A stretch of DNA of 36,245 nucleotides from Burkholderiales bacterium (GTDB lineage: Bacteria > Pseudomonadota > Gammaproteobacteria > Burkholderiales > Burkholderiaceae_F), in contig CP070661.1 of NCBI GenBank assembly GCA_020355165.1, positions 2,131,706 to 2,167,950 of the forward strand, read 5' to 3'. This document shows positions 1 to 7,880 of the stretch, piece after piece. The notes under the pieces are model-generated. The model was given only the letters and a program-made list of their open reading frames with translations, was not told where the DNA came from and ran no database searches. Position numbers and translations under genes: made by a program. Within the stretch, counting starts at the first letter, position 1. Every line of letters begins with the position of its first letter.

Positions 1-11
1 GGATCATGCAT
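1..11 (-). CDS. Possible start of a gene cut by the window edge
   Basis: On the minus strand an ATG at 9-11 is preceded, at a spacing of 6 bases, by a GGGAG that could serve as a ribosome binding site. Only three codons lie inside the window, so no product can be given. It would be co-directional with, and about 140 bp downstream of, the transporter at 154-1023. Confidence 0.25.
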
Positions 12-153
12 CGTCAACTCCCGATCGGGCAGCCGCGCACCGACGTGCACCGGCTCTGGCTTGATCGAGGAAGGCGGCCGACGCCTTTGCGGCCCTTGGT
101 CGCCGACGGCGGCCCGGTTCGAGGCCAAGACCTTGATGCCGGTCGGCACGGCC

Positions 154-1023
154 TCAGCCGGAGCGCGCCAGCTGCTTCCTGCGCACGGCACCGTAGATCG
201 TCGTGGCGAGGGCAGCAACCAGCACGTAGAGGATGATCGCCGCCGGGATACGCGGTTCTTCCGGCACGTTCAACGTCGCGATGGCCAGCGCGACTCCCGG
301 ATGGCGCATCGCGGAGGCGATCGCCAGCGTCGAGCGGTCGTCGGCGTCGGCTCCTCCCAGCGCGTGCCCGGCGAAGATCGCGGCAGCGACTACTGCGCCG
401 ATCGCCAGGATCGCGCCGTTGCCGACCAGGGCGATGACGGCGGGCCAGGCCTTGATCAGGACCGGAACGAGCACCACCAGCAGCAGCACATTGCCGAGGC
501 GTGATGCCCACGGCGCCAGCCGCTGCGCCGCGGCAGGTGCCAGGTGGCGGAGCGTCAGACCGGCCGCCAGCGGCAGCAGGATCGTGGTGCCGATCAGTTT
601 CGCGACCTCGTCGGGTCCGAAGGTTGCCTCGGCACCGAACAGCCGGCCGAGGACGCTGACACCGAGCGGCACCATCACGAGCGCCGCAATCGACACCGCG
701 ACCAGCAGGCCGAACACGTAGTCCGAACTGCCGCCGAACTTGAGCTGCTTGCCCGGAAGGATCGGCGGGATCGGTGCGACGGCCATCGCCAGGATCGCGG
801 CGCGCACGGGAAGCGACAGGTCGAACAACTTGGCCACCACGATGGCCACCAGCGGCACGATGATGTACATGGCGAAAAGTGCCCGCAGCAACCGGTTCGG
901 CGGCTGCAGGAACTCCCGGAACAGCGAGGTCGCATCGCTGATCCTTGCGCGCAGTCCGAGCGCGCAGACGAGCAGCAGGATGCTGGCGGTGAGCGCCAGC
1001 TTGATCAGATGCGCCGTGTCCAT
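154..1023 (-). CDS. BASS-type (bile acid:sodium symporter superfamily) transporter
   Basis: The 289-residue product is an integral inner-membrane protein with about nine hydrophobic segments. The pattern fits the bile acid:sodium symporter (BASS) superfamily, including a Pro-rich crossover-like segment (VAPIPPILPG) and a late segment ASAMRHPGVALAIA resembling the family's 'GxxNxGLA'-type helix. The family moves organic anions with sodium; the substrate here cannot be told. The ATG at 1023 was chosen because the hydrophobic N-terminus follows directly and a GAGGAG lies upstream, although about 11 bases away; the upstream in-frame extension is Arg/Cys-rich and not membrane-like. It lies 76 bp downstream of aqpZ on the same strand and may be co-transcribed. 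Confidence is good for a membrane transporter and moderate for the family. Confidence 0.72.
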   Translation of the reverse strand: MDTAHLIKLALTASILLLVCALGLRARISDATSLFREFLQPPNRLLRALFAMYIIVPLVAIVVAKLFDLSLPVRAAILAMAVAPIPPILPGKQLKFGGSSDYVFGLLVAVSIAALVMVPLGVSVLGRLFGAEATFGPDEVAKLIGTTILLPLAAGLTLRHLAPAAAQRLAPWASRLGNVLLLVVLVPVLIKAWPAVIALVGNGAILAIGAVVAAAIFAGHALGGADADDRSTLAIASAMRHPGVALAIATLNVPEEPRIPAAIILYVLVAALATTIYGAVRRKQLARSG

Positions 1024-1099
1024 GGAACTCTCGACTCCTCGGCCGGTGCGACCGGGGCAGGATCGGCGGCACCGGCATCCGCCGCCGAGCACACGCCAA

Positions 1100-1792
1100 T
1101 CAGGCTTCCGCCTCGAAGAACGCGCGCCACACGCCGCCGGCGACCACCGCGCCGACGATCGGCGCCAGCCAGAACAGCCACAGCTGCTCGATCGCCCAGC
1201 CGCCGACGAACAGCGCCGGCCCGGTGCTGCGCGCCGGGTTCACCGAGGTGTTGGTCACCGGGATGCTGATCAGGTGGATCAGCGTAAGCGCCAGGCCGAT
1301 CGCCAGCCCGGCAAAGCCCGGCGAGGCGCGCTTGTGCGTCGCCCCGAGGATGACGATCAGGAACATGAAGGTCATCACCAGTTCGGTGACCAGCGCCGCG
1401 CCGAAGCCGTACTTGCCCGGCGAATGCTCGCCGAAGCCGTTGGAGGCGAAGCCGGCCTTCAGGTCGAAGCCCGCCTGGCCGCTGGCGATCAGGTACAGCA
1501 CCGCGGCAGCGAGGATGGCGCCGACGACCTGGGCGATGATGTATGGGACCAGTTGCGAAGCCGGGAAGCGGCCACCAGCCCAAAGGCCGAAGGACACCGC
1601 TGGGTTGAAGTGGCCGCCGGAGATCGGCCCGAGCGCGTAGGCGCCGGTGAGCACCGTCAGGCCGAAGGCGAGCGAGACGCCGGTCAGGCCGATGCCCACC
1701 TCGGGGAAGGCGGCGGCGAGCACGGCACTGCCGCAGCCGCCAAGGACGAGCCAGAAGGTGCCGAGCAGTTCGGCGGCGAGTTTCGAAGACAT
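1100..1792 (-). CDS. aqpZ: Aquaporin Z
   Basis: The 230-residue product has the usual length of bacterial AqpZ and six membrane helices. Both half-helix NPA boxes are present: [10 protein letters not shown] in the first half and [13 protein letters not shown] in the second. The segment [18 protein letters not shown] matches the water-selective AqpZ type, supplying the His and Arg of the aromatic/arginine filter; an upstream Phe (LAFGLTV) fits the remaining position. AqpZ is a tetrameric inner-membrane water channel. The Asp-rich loop expected of glycerol facilitators is absent, so GlpF is unlikely. The gene starts 86 bp after the receiver-only regulator on the same strand, so read-through from the sensory operon is possible. 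A GAGGAGG lies rather far (about 14 bases) from the ATG. Confidence 0.95.
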   Translation of the reverse strand: MSSKLAAELLGTFWLVLGGCGSAVLAAAFPEVGIGLTGVSLAFGLTVLTGAYALGPISGGHFNPAVSFGLWAGGRFPASQLVPYIIAQVVGAILAAAVLYLIASGQAGFDLKAGFASNGFGEHSPGKYGFGAALVTELVMTFMFLIVILGATHKRASPGFAGLAIGLALTLIHLISIPVTNTSVNPARSTGPALFVGGWAIEQLWLFWLAPIVGAVVAGGVWRAFFEAEA

Positions 1793-1878
1793 CTTGCGGG
1801 TGGCCTCCTCTACAAAATGGCTCTATGCGTCGATGCAAGCGCCTGTCCGATCATCGCACCGTCGCCTATCGCCACTGG

Positions 1879-2313
1879 CTACCGATCGGCGTTTCTCCCG
1901 CGTTGGCCTTCGCCGAGAACGGCATCGACGTTGCGCACCAGCACGCTGCCAAGGAATGGCTTGGCCAGGAAGTGCTCGATGCCTCTTTGCCTGATCGCGT
2001 CGCGCAACTGCGCCTCTTCTTGGGCCGAGATCACGATCACCGGCGCCCTGTTGCCGCGCAATCGCAGTCGGTCGACCAGCTCGAGACCCGACAATCCGGG
2101 CAGGCCTACATCGACGACCAGGCAATCGGGCCGGTCCAGGTGGTCATCGGCAAGCGCAGCCTCCGCGCTCGCATAGGCCCGGGTTTCAAAACCCCAGGCG
2201 CGCAGCACCCGCTTGAGCGCGGCGCGAAGGCCGTCGTCGTCCTCGACCAGAACGACGAGGCTTCCGTGCCGCGCCAGGATCTCCGGATGGTCCGGTGTAT
2301 CGGTCTGCCTCAC
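1879..2313 (-). CDS. Stand-alone response-regulator receiver protein
   Basis: This is a single receiver domain of 144 residues. Acidic residues (VLVEDDDG) open the fold, the phosphoacceptor Asp lies in CLVVDVGLPGLSG, and the conserved Lys is in FLAKPF. There is no DNA-binding or enzymatic output domain, so it resembles CheY/Spo0F-like single-domain regulators or a phosphate sink. The chosen start is GTG at 2313; no in-frame ATG lies close by. It follows the FixJ-type regulator (2417-3034) by 103 bp on the same strand, and both receivers probably serve the kinase at 3031-5028. The C-terminus after the last receiver helix is short and basic. Confidence 0.85.
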   Translation of the reverse strand: MRQTDTPDHPEILARHGSLVVLVEDDDGLRAALKRVLRAWGFETRAYASAEAALADDHLDRPDCLVVDVGLPGLSGLELVDRLRLRGNRAPVIVISAQEEAQLRDAIRQRGIEHFLAKPFLGSVLVRNVDAVLGEGQRGRNADR

Positions 2314-2416
2314 TCATCCATCGTGCTCGCGATCAGTTCGGGGCGCATCGTTCGGGCGGGCATGGCCGAGTGCCCTTTCGGGCACCGACAGAGACTCTTG
2401 ATGGTGATCGCCCGGC

Positions 2417-3034
2417 TCAGGCGCCGCGTCGCTGAAGCTGGGCGGCGATCCTGCCGAGCTCGGCAGCATTGGCTGCGCCGAGCTTGCTCATCACCTGCGC
2501 CCGCTGCGCCTTGACCGTGCGCTCGGCAATGCCGAGCGCATCGGCGATCTGCTTGTTGAGCCTGCCCGCAACGACGAGGTCGAACACGTCGCGTTCGCGT
2601 GCAGTGAGCTGTGCAAAGCGGTTCTGCAGGTCCGCCTCGGCCGCACTGGCCACTCGCCTGGCAGCATCCAGCGCCAGCGCCCGCTCGACGGCCGCCAGCA
2701 GCGGTTCACGCTCGACCGGCTTGGACAGGAAATCCACCGCTCCCGCTTTCATCGCGCGAATTCCGGTGGCAAGGTCGCCGTGCCCGGTCAGGAAGATCAC
2801 CGGCAGCCGGATGCCGTGCTGATCGAGCGCCTGCTGCAGATCAAGCCCCGACGGCCCCGGCATGCGCAGGTCGAGCAGCAGACATCCGGGGGCATCTGCC
2901 GGCGGCCTGAGCAGGAACTCGCCCGCCGAGGCATAGGCCGCCACCGAGTAACCGGCCGCTGTCAGCAGGCGCCGCAGTGCAGCTCGCAGCGACTCGTCAT
3001 CGTCGACGACGTGCACCACCGCCTGCGCATTCAT
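2417..3034 (-). CDS. FixJ/NarL-type response regulator (REC + LuxR HTH)
   Basis: The 205-residue product has an N-terminal receiver domain with acidic pocket VVDDDES, phosphoacceptor Asp in LLLDLRMPGPSG, Thr in FLTGHGD and Lys in FLSKPVE. It is followed by a LuxR/GerE helix-turn-helix beginning at LTAREREVF-like LTARERDVF and containing NKQIADALGIAERTVKAQRA. The order and length match the FixJ/TodT/StyR class of transcription regulators. Its ATG (3034) overlaps the TGA of the upstream histidine kinase (3031-3033) as ATGA, so the two are translationally coupled and form a cognate pair. Targets cannot be read from the window, but the co-directional envelope-lipid genes and aqpZ are candidates. 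Confidence 0.93.
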   Translation of the reverse strand: MNAQAVVHVVDDDESLRAALRRLLTAAGYSVAAYASAGEFLLRPPADAPGCLLLDLRMPGPSGLDLQQALDQHGIRLPVIFLTGHGDLATGIRAMKAGAVDFLSKPVEREPLLAAVERALALDAARRVASAAEADLQNRFAQLTARERDVFDLVVAGRLNKQIADALGIAERTVKAQRAQVMSKLGAANAAELGRIAAQLQRRGA

Positions 3035-5028
3035 GTCGTATCGCCCGCTCGTTGCTCGGGTACGTCGGTTACGGGTGCGAGCGGCAGGATGACGCGGAAC
3101 TCCGCGCCGACATCGCAGCTTGCCGCCGAGATGCTACCGCCGTGCGCCTCGACGATCGAGCGGGCGATGGACAGCCCGAGGCCCATGCCGCCGCCCTTGG
3201 TGGTGTAGAAGGCATCGAAGACGCTGGGAAGATCGGCCAAGGCGATGCCGGCGCCGAAGTCTCGAACGCTGATCTGCACGCCATTCGGCGTGTTCGAAGT
3301 CACGACGCGGACGCGGCGCGCCCCGTCGGGCAGGTCGACGCAGGCATCGAACGCATTCAGTATCAGGTTGATGATCACCTGCTGGAGCTGCACCGCGTCG
3401 CCGATCACGTCGGCCGGGCTGGCATCCAGCGCATATTCGATGGCGACCGCGCGCCTTCCTGCCTCATGGCGCAGGATCGCGGCGGCATCCTCGACCACCC
3501 GGTTGAGGTCGATGCTGCGCCGCTCGGTTTCGTGCCGCGCAAGCAGCGCGCGCAGGCGCTTGATGACGTCGCTCGCCCGCAGGTCGTCACGCTTGATGTC
3601 GGCCAGTATGTGCAGCAGTTCGCCGCGTTCCATCTTCCCGGCTTCGACCAGTATCTGCGCGGCGTCGGCGTTGCTGAGGATCGCGCCAAGCGGCTGGTTG
3701 ATCTCGTGCGCGATCGATGCGGTCAGCTCGCCGGCCACCGCCAGTCTTGAAGCGTGAAGCAGTTGCACGCGCTGCGCCTGCAGCTTGAGCTCGGCCGCAT
3801 GTCGACGGCGGCGCTGAAGCAGCAGCGAGACAATCAGCGCCGACTGCCCGAGCAGCGCAGCCAGCACCAGCAGGCTCTGCCACCAGAAGCGCTGGAACCA
3901 CCCCGGCTCGCTGAAGCGCAGCTCGCAGCCGTCGGGCAGCAGCCCCGCACGCAGGCCGAAACGCTCGAGCTGCCGCGCGTCAGCCATGCACACCGCCTCG
4001 ATCGGACCCGACGTCACCGGCGCAAGAGGCGTCGGCGCCTGCAGGGCATGCACCAGCATTTCTCCGGCGCGCTCGCCGCGCGACCACAGCGACTCGATCC
4101 CCCCGGCCACGATTCCTCGTCCCATGAAGGACTCCCACGCGCCGTACACCGGTGCGGCGCTGGCCCCGCTGAGACGCTCCAGCACATCAACCGGCGTATA
4201 GACGAGCCCGCGCTGATCGCGGAGGAGACTCACGTACAACACGATGGCGTCGCGATCCTCGCGAGCCACCCGCTCGGCCAGGGCCTCCGGCGAGAGTCCG
4301 ATCAGGTAGTCGATCTGCACACGTCCCGCGTAAGGCCGCAGTGCCTGCCTCGCCTGGGCGAGCTCCCTCTGATCGAATTCGGAGACGCCACCGACGATCA
4401 GCAGACGCCGAGCCTTGGGCTGCAGCGCAAAGGCAATACGCAGCGTCTGTTCGAAATCCGAGTCCGATGCAATTCCGGCAAGGCCGCGATTGGCATACCG
4501 CCGTTGCGCGACGTCGCGCGGCACCGAGTGATAGATCGCCGGAACCCCCGGCCAAAGGCTCTGCAGATGGTCGAGATACAGGTCCACCGCCGATTCGGTG
4601 ACCAGCATCAGCGCACGCGGGCGCAGGTTCTCGTACTTCTTCGCGATCAGCTGAGCCAGCGTCAGGCGGTCTATTGCGAGATCAAAGCGGACCGTATCGA
4701 GGGTCTCGAACAGGAAGGTCACCGGGCGAGCGTAGCCCCGGGCGACCGCCGCCTGCATGCCTTGGTCAATGACGGTGAATGCCGGCGTGTAGGGTGGCGT
4801 GCCGGTGAGGACGAGGACGTAGTTCTCCTTTGGCGCACCGCTTTCGGCGGGCGGCTGGGCCGCGACGCTGCCCGGCGCCAGCTGCAGTGCGCACAGCGCC
4901 ACCGGCAGGACCGAGCAGAGCAGCGCAGAGAAAGACGCGCGCAGTAGCCTTATGGGGGCAGCGATGCAGCCGAGCGCCCGGTCACCGGTCACCGTGCCCA
5001 TGCCACCGACTGCACTTTCCGCCGACAC
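3031..5028 (-). CDS. Membrane histidine kinase with periplasmic ABC-substrate-binding-like sensor
   Basis: The product (up to 665 residues) begins with a hydrophobic signal/anchor. A periplasmic region of roughly 320 residues then resembles the 'ABC_sub_bind' type of periplasmic binding fold (YVLVLTGTPPYTPAF, IYHSVPRDV, LLIVGGVSEFD). One membrane helix follows around residues 385-405 (WWQSLLVLAALLGQSALIVS). The cytoplasmic kinase core has an H-box GELTASIAHEINQPLGA, N-box VIINLILNAFDA, and glycine boxes DFGAGI and GMGLGLSIARS. It probably senses a small periplasmic ligand and phosphorylates the FixJ-type regulator, with which it overlaps. The start is GTG at 5028 or ATG at 5001; neither has a strong ribosome binding site. 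Only 25 bp separate it from the PLD-like gene upstream, so it may be read from the lipid-enzyme transcript. Confidence 0.88.
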   Translation of the reverse strand: MSAESAVGGMGTVTGDRALGCIAAPIRLLRASFSALLCSVLPVALCALQLAPGSVAAQPPAESGAPKENYVLVLTGTPPYTPAFTVIDQGMQAAVARGYARPVTFLFETLDTVRFDLAIDRLTLAQLIAKKYENLRPRALMLVTESAVDLYLDHLQSLWPGVPAIYHSVPRDVAQRRYANRGLAGIASDSDFEQTLRIAFALQPKARRLLIVGGVSEFDQRELAQARQALRPYAGRVQIDYLIGLSPEALAERVAREDRDAIVLYVSLLRDQRGLVYTPVDVLERLSGASAAPVYGAWESFMGRGIVAGGIESLWSRGERAGEMLVHALQAPTPLAPVTSGPIEAVCMADARQLERFGLRAGLLPDGCELRFSEPGWFQRFWWQSLLVLAALLGQSALIVSLLLQRRRRHAAELKLQAQRVQLLHASRLAVAGELTASIAHEINQPLGAILSNADAAQILVEAGKMERGELLHILADIKRDDLRASDVIKRLRALLARHETERRSIDLNRVVEDAAAILRHEAGRRAVAIEYALDASPADVIGDAVQLQQVIINLILNAFDACVDLPDGARRVRVVTSNTPNGVQISVRDFGAGIALADLPSVFDAFYTTKGGGMGLGLSIARSIVEAHGGSISAASCDVGAEFRVILPLAPVTDVPEQRAGDTT

Positions 5029-5053
5029 CGGGCGAGGACTGATCGCCGGCGCG

Positions 5054-6604
5054 TCAGTACAGCTCCTTCGGGAACATCATGAAGATCACGTCTTCCACCC
5101 GCTGCCACCAGTTGCGCGCCGGCTGAATGGTGACGGTCTCACGGTCGTTGATCCAGCGCAGTTCGCCGGCGCCGTCCAGTTCGACACGCCAGCTGTTGGA
5201 CGGATGCATGTCGCGTTCGACCAGGGCGGCCAGCGCGCCGGCGAGGCCCGCACTGTCGACGATCAGGCCCATCTCGGTGTTGATGAAGGCAGAGCGCGGG
5301 TCGAAGTTCATCGAGCCGATGTAGACGCGCTGGCGGTCGACCACCATGCCCTTTGAGTGCAGGCCCATGAACTTGGCACGGATCGGCGGCGTATCGGACA
5401 CCAGCGGCTGGATCGCCGCGTCGTGGCGGACCTCGTGCAGCTCGACCCCGGCATCGAGGAGGCGCCTGCGCCATTGCTTGTAGTGGCTGTTGACCGCCGG
5501 CACGTCGTGCGAGGCCAGCGAGTTGGTCAGGATCTTGGTCGTCACGCCGCGGCTGCGCATCTTCTGCAGCATCTCGATCGAACGGTCGCCGGGAATGATG
5601 TAGGCGTTGACGATCAGCAGTTCGCGCTGCGCGCTTTGCATCAGCGCGAACATCACCTCGAGCATCTCCTGGCGGATCGACCCGTCAGTCGGCCGGTCCG
5701 TCTCGACCCGACTGGTGCCGATGTGCAGGCGGCCCGGCAGCGCGGCGAGCTCGGCCGCCCACGACTGCGGCGCGAGGGGGAACTTCTCCAACGACGTTGT
5801 CTTCTCGAGTTGCTGCACCAGCCCCGCCCGGGCGGCCTGCAGCTGCTCCGGCGTGGTCGGCAGCCTGAGCGCCGACGCCGGCATCACCCACTCGCTGTTC
5901 CAGTAGAGGTCGAACACGGCCGAGGCCTGCCGCGCCACCGGGCCGACGCCGACCACGTCCAGGTCGTGGAAGTTGAACTCGGCGTGCAGGCCCATGTACT
6001 CGTCGCCGATGTTGCGCCCGCCGAGGATCGCCGCCCGGTTGTCGACGATCAGCGCCTTGTTGTGCATGCGGTGGTTGACACGCTCCATCTCGGCCAGCGA
6101 TTCGCCGGCCCGGCCGCCGAGCGTGCGGTCCTTCCACGGGTTGAACAGCCGGATCTCGAAGTTCGGGTGGGCGTCGATCGCCGCGACCACCTCGTCGCGC
6201 ACCTCGACGGTGCCGGCGTCGGCGAGCAGCGTGTTCAGGTCGTCGACCAGCATGCGCACCCGCACGCCGCGATCGGCGGCGTCGAGCAGCCGCTTGGCCA
6301 GGATCCGTCCCGCCGCGTCGCCGTACCAGAGGTAATACTGCACATCGATCGACCGCGTGGCCGAATCGATCAGCGCCAGCCGCCAGCGCAGTCCGTCCTC
6401 GTTGCGGTCGAGCAGTTCGAAGCCGGATGCCTCGGCGCCGTGCCGGTTGCGGATGGCGGTCTCGATCGCGGCGAAGGCGCCTTCAGCCGCCGGCGGCAGC
6501 GCCGACTGCGGCGCCGGTCGCGCATAGGGCTCGACCTTCTTGCTCGCACAGGCAGCGAGGGTCAGTGACAAAGCGGCGATGCAGAGAAGGCGAATCGCGA
6601 TCAT
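5054..6604 (-). CDS. Phospholipase D superfamily lipoprotein, cardiolipin synthase (ClsC)-like
   Basis: The 516-residue product begins with a lipoprotein signal peptide and lipobox LTLAAC, so it is probably anchored in the envelope and faces the periplasm. It carries two HKD catalytic motifs: HNKALIVD with downstream GGRNIGDEY near residue 181, and HSKGMVVD with downstream GSMNFDPRS near residue 415. Two motifs in one chain with the GS/GGRN pattern are typical of cardiolipin synthases and related phosphatidyl transferases; length and lipoprotein context are close to the ClsC/YmdC group. A GGAG precedes the ATG. The 118-bp gap upstream contains an 8-bp GC-rich stem (6692-6719) but no clear terminator, so it may belong to one transcript with the two upstream lipid-type genes. 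Phospholipase D activity is the alternative. Confidence 0.88.
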   Translation of the reverse strand: MIAIRLLCIAALSLTLAACASKKVEPYARPAPQSALPPAAEGAFAAIETAIRNRHGAEASGFELLDRNEDGLRWRLALIDSATRSIDVQYYLWYGDAAGRILAKRLLDAADRGVRVRMLVDDLNTLLADAGTVEVRDEVVAAIDAHPNFEIRLFNPWKDRTLGGRAGESLAEMERVNHRMHNKALIVDNRAAILGGRNIGDEYMGLHAEFNFHDLDVVGVGPVARQASAVFDLYWNSEWVMPASALRLPTTPEQLQAARAGLVQQLEKTTSLEKFPLAPQSWAAELAALPGRLHIGTSRVETDRPTDGSIRQEMLEVMFALMQSAQRELLIVNAYIIPGDRSIEMLQKMRSRGVTTKILTNSLASHDVPAVNSHYKQWRRRLLDAGVELHEVRHDAAIQPLVSDTPPIRAKFMGLHSKGMVVDRQRVYIGSMNFDPRSAFINTEMGLIVDSAGLAGALAALVERDMHPSNSWRVELDGAGELRWINDRETVTIQPARNWWQRVEDVIFMMFPKELY

Positions 6605-6691
6605 CGTGTCGATCTCCAGGCTCGGTGAGCGGCTCGCCGGACGCCGCTACGCGGACGGCCTCTTGCGCTGATGCGAACGGCGGCAGCTATT

Positions 6692-6719
6692 GTCGCGCCA
6701 GCGCGGCACGCGGCGCGAC
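6692..6719. repeat. GC-rich hairpin between hydrolase and PLD-like genes
   Basis: GTCGCGCC (6692-6699) and GGCGCGAC (6712-6719) form a perfect 8-bp stem around a 12-base loop. No T-run follows on either strand, so it is not a convincing intrinsic terminator. It could slow or stabilise the polycistronic transcript. Confidence 0.4.
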
Positions 6720-6722
6720 CCC

Positions 6723-7880
6723 TTATCGCGCCGCGCCGAGGTCTTCTTCGATGAACCGCAGAACGGCCTCTGCCAGTGCCTCGCGCGGATAGGCATTCTG
6801 ATCGACGAACATCGTCGCCATCGTTCCCTTCTTGCGGGCGATGGGAACGGCCAGCGCCCAGTGGTCGGCGTTGACGAATCCGAGCAGCGTGCTGCCCGGA
6901 ATGATCTGGTTGTAGAAGATCACCTGGCTGTCGTTGCGGGCGTCGACCCGGGCCAGCTTGTCGTACGAACCCTTGAGCAGCGACGACATGCGCTCCGGCT
7001 GCGGGAAAGTCGCCAGCGAGTAGTAGCGCACCCCTTCCGGCAGGGGGTGGGCAGCGAGCCAGGCCTGACGCACCGCGGGTCGCAGGCTGGCCACGGCGCC
7101 GCCGTCGCCCGAGGTGCAGGTGGCCCCGGGGAAATGGCGTAGCAGGTCGGCCTGGTACTGCTCGGCGTCGTTGGCCAGCGGCGAACCTCCGACCGAACCG
7201 GCCGCGCTCACCACCGCCGCCACGCGGCTGCGCAGCTCGGGGTAGGCGACCATCGCCTCGAGGATGTCCGGCGCGCCCTTCGAGTAGCCGATCAGCACCA
7301 GTCGCGGCGGGCCGGGCTCGGCCGGCCGATTCATGATCGCGTCGCGGATCAGCCGCGCATTGCGCGCCGAGCTGGACAGGCCCTCGATGCGAAGCGCGAG
7401 GAATCCGTACCCCTGGGCGCGCAGGTTGCCGCCGACGGTGTCGGGGGCCTCGAGCCACGTGTCGATACAGTCCCAGCCGAAGCCCGGGACGAAGGCCGCG
7501 ACGAGCCGGCGCGATGAAGGTGCGAGCGGCACGGTCTGGCCACTACCGGCCGGCTCGGCCCCCACCTGCGTCAGCGCCTCGTCGCAGGAGCGATAGTCCG
7601 GCAACTCGGCTTTGCGGGCCTCGAGCACCGCGCAGAAGATCTCGCGGAAGCGGCCGCGCTTGTCCTGAACACCGGCCTGCGTCGCCGGCAGCAGGACGAG
7701 CGGCTGTGTGTCGGCCGAGTACGGCATCAGCGGCGACACGGCACAGCCGCCGAGCACGCCGGCCATCAGCAACCCCACCAGGCTTCGACCGCCCCGCCCG
7801 CGGCTACGGCGCAAGCATGCGGCAATGCGCGCCCTCGTCCCGTCTTGCGTTGATGGCGAACAACGCCCTCGCCTGAGCAT
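6723..7880 (-). CDS. Lipoprotein alpha/beta hydrolase
   Basis: The 385-residue product has a long Arg-rich N-terminus leading to a lipobox (LMAGVLGGCA), predicting an acylated envelope protein. The body looks like an alpha/beta hydrolase: an oxyanion-type segment AAFVPGFGWDC, and a nucleophile elbow VLIGYSKGAPD with the candidate catalytic Ser. A late His in NADHWALAVP is a candidate for the catalytic triad. It somewhat recalls VirJ/AcvB-type serine hydrolases, of which AcvB acts on aminoacyl-phosphatidylglycerol, but the match is weak and the substrate is unknown. The ATG at 7880 shares its A with the TGA of the upstream PLC-like gene (TGATG), so the pair is translationally coupled; a GTG at 7883 is also in frame. 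Context suggests lipid or lipid-derived substrates. Confidence 0.75.
   Translation of the reverse strand: MLRRGRCSPSTQDGTRARIAACLRRSRGRGGRSLVGLLMAGVLGGCAVSPLMPYSADTQPLVLLPATQAGVQDKRGRFREIFCAVLEARKAELPDYRSCDEALTQVGAEPAGSGQTVPLAPSSRRLVAAFVPGFGWDCIDTWLEAPDTVGGNLRAQGYGFLALRIEGLSSSARNARLIRDAIMNRPAEPGPPRLVLIGYSKGAPDILEAMVAYPELRSRVAAVVSAAGSVGGSPLANDAEQYQADLLRHFPGATCTSGDGGAVASLRPAVRQAWLAAHPLPEGVRYYSLATFPQPERMSSLLKGSYDKLARVDARNDSQVIFYNQIIPGSTLLGFVNADHWALAVPIARKKGTMATMFVDQNAYPREALAEAVLRFIEEDLGAAR

Noticed and set aside
3754..4947. Long plus-strand open frame opposite the histidine kinase
   Set aside because: Composition is His/Gln/Arg-rich without domains, and it is fully antisense to a clear kinase; typical of shadows in high-GC DNA.
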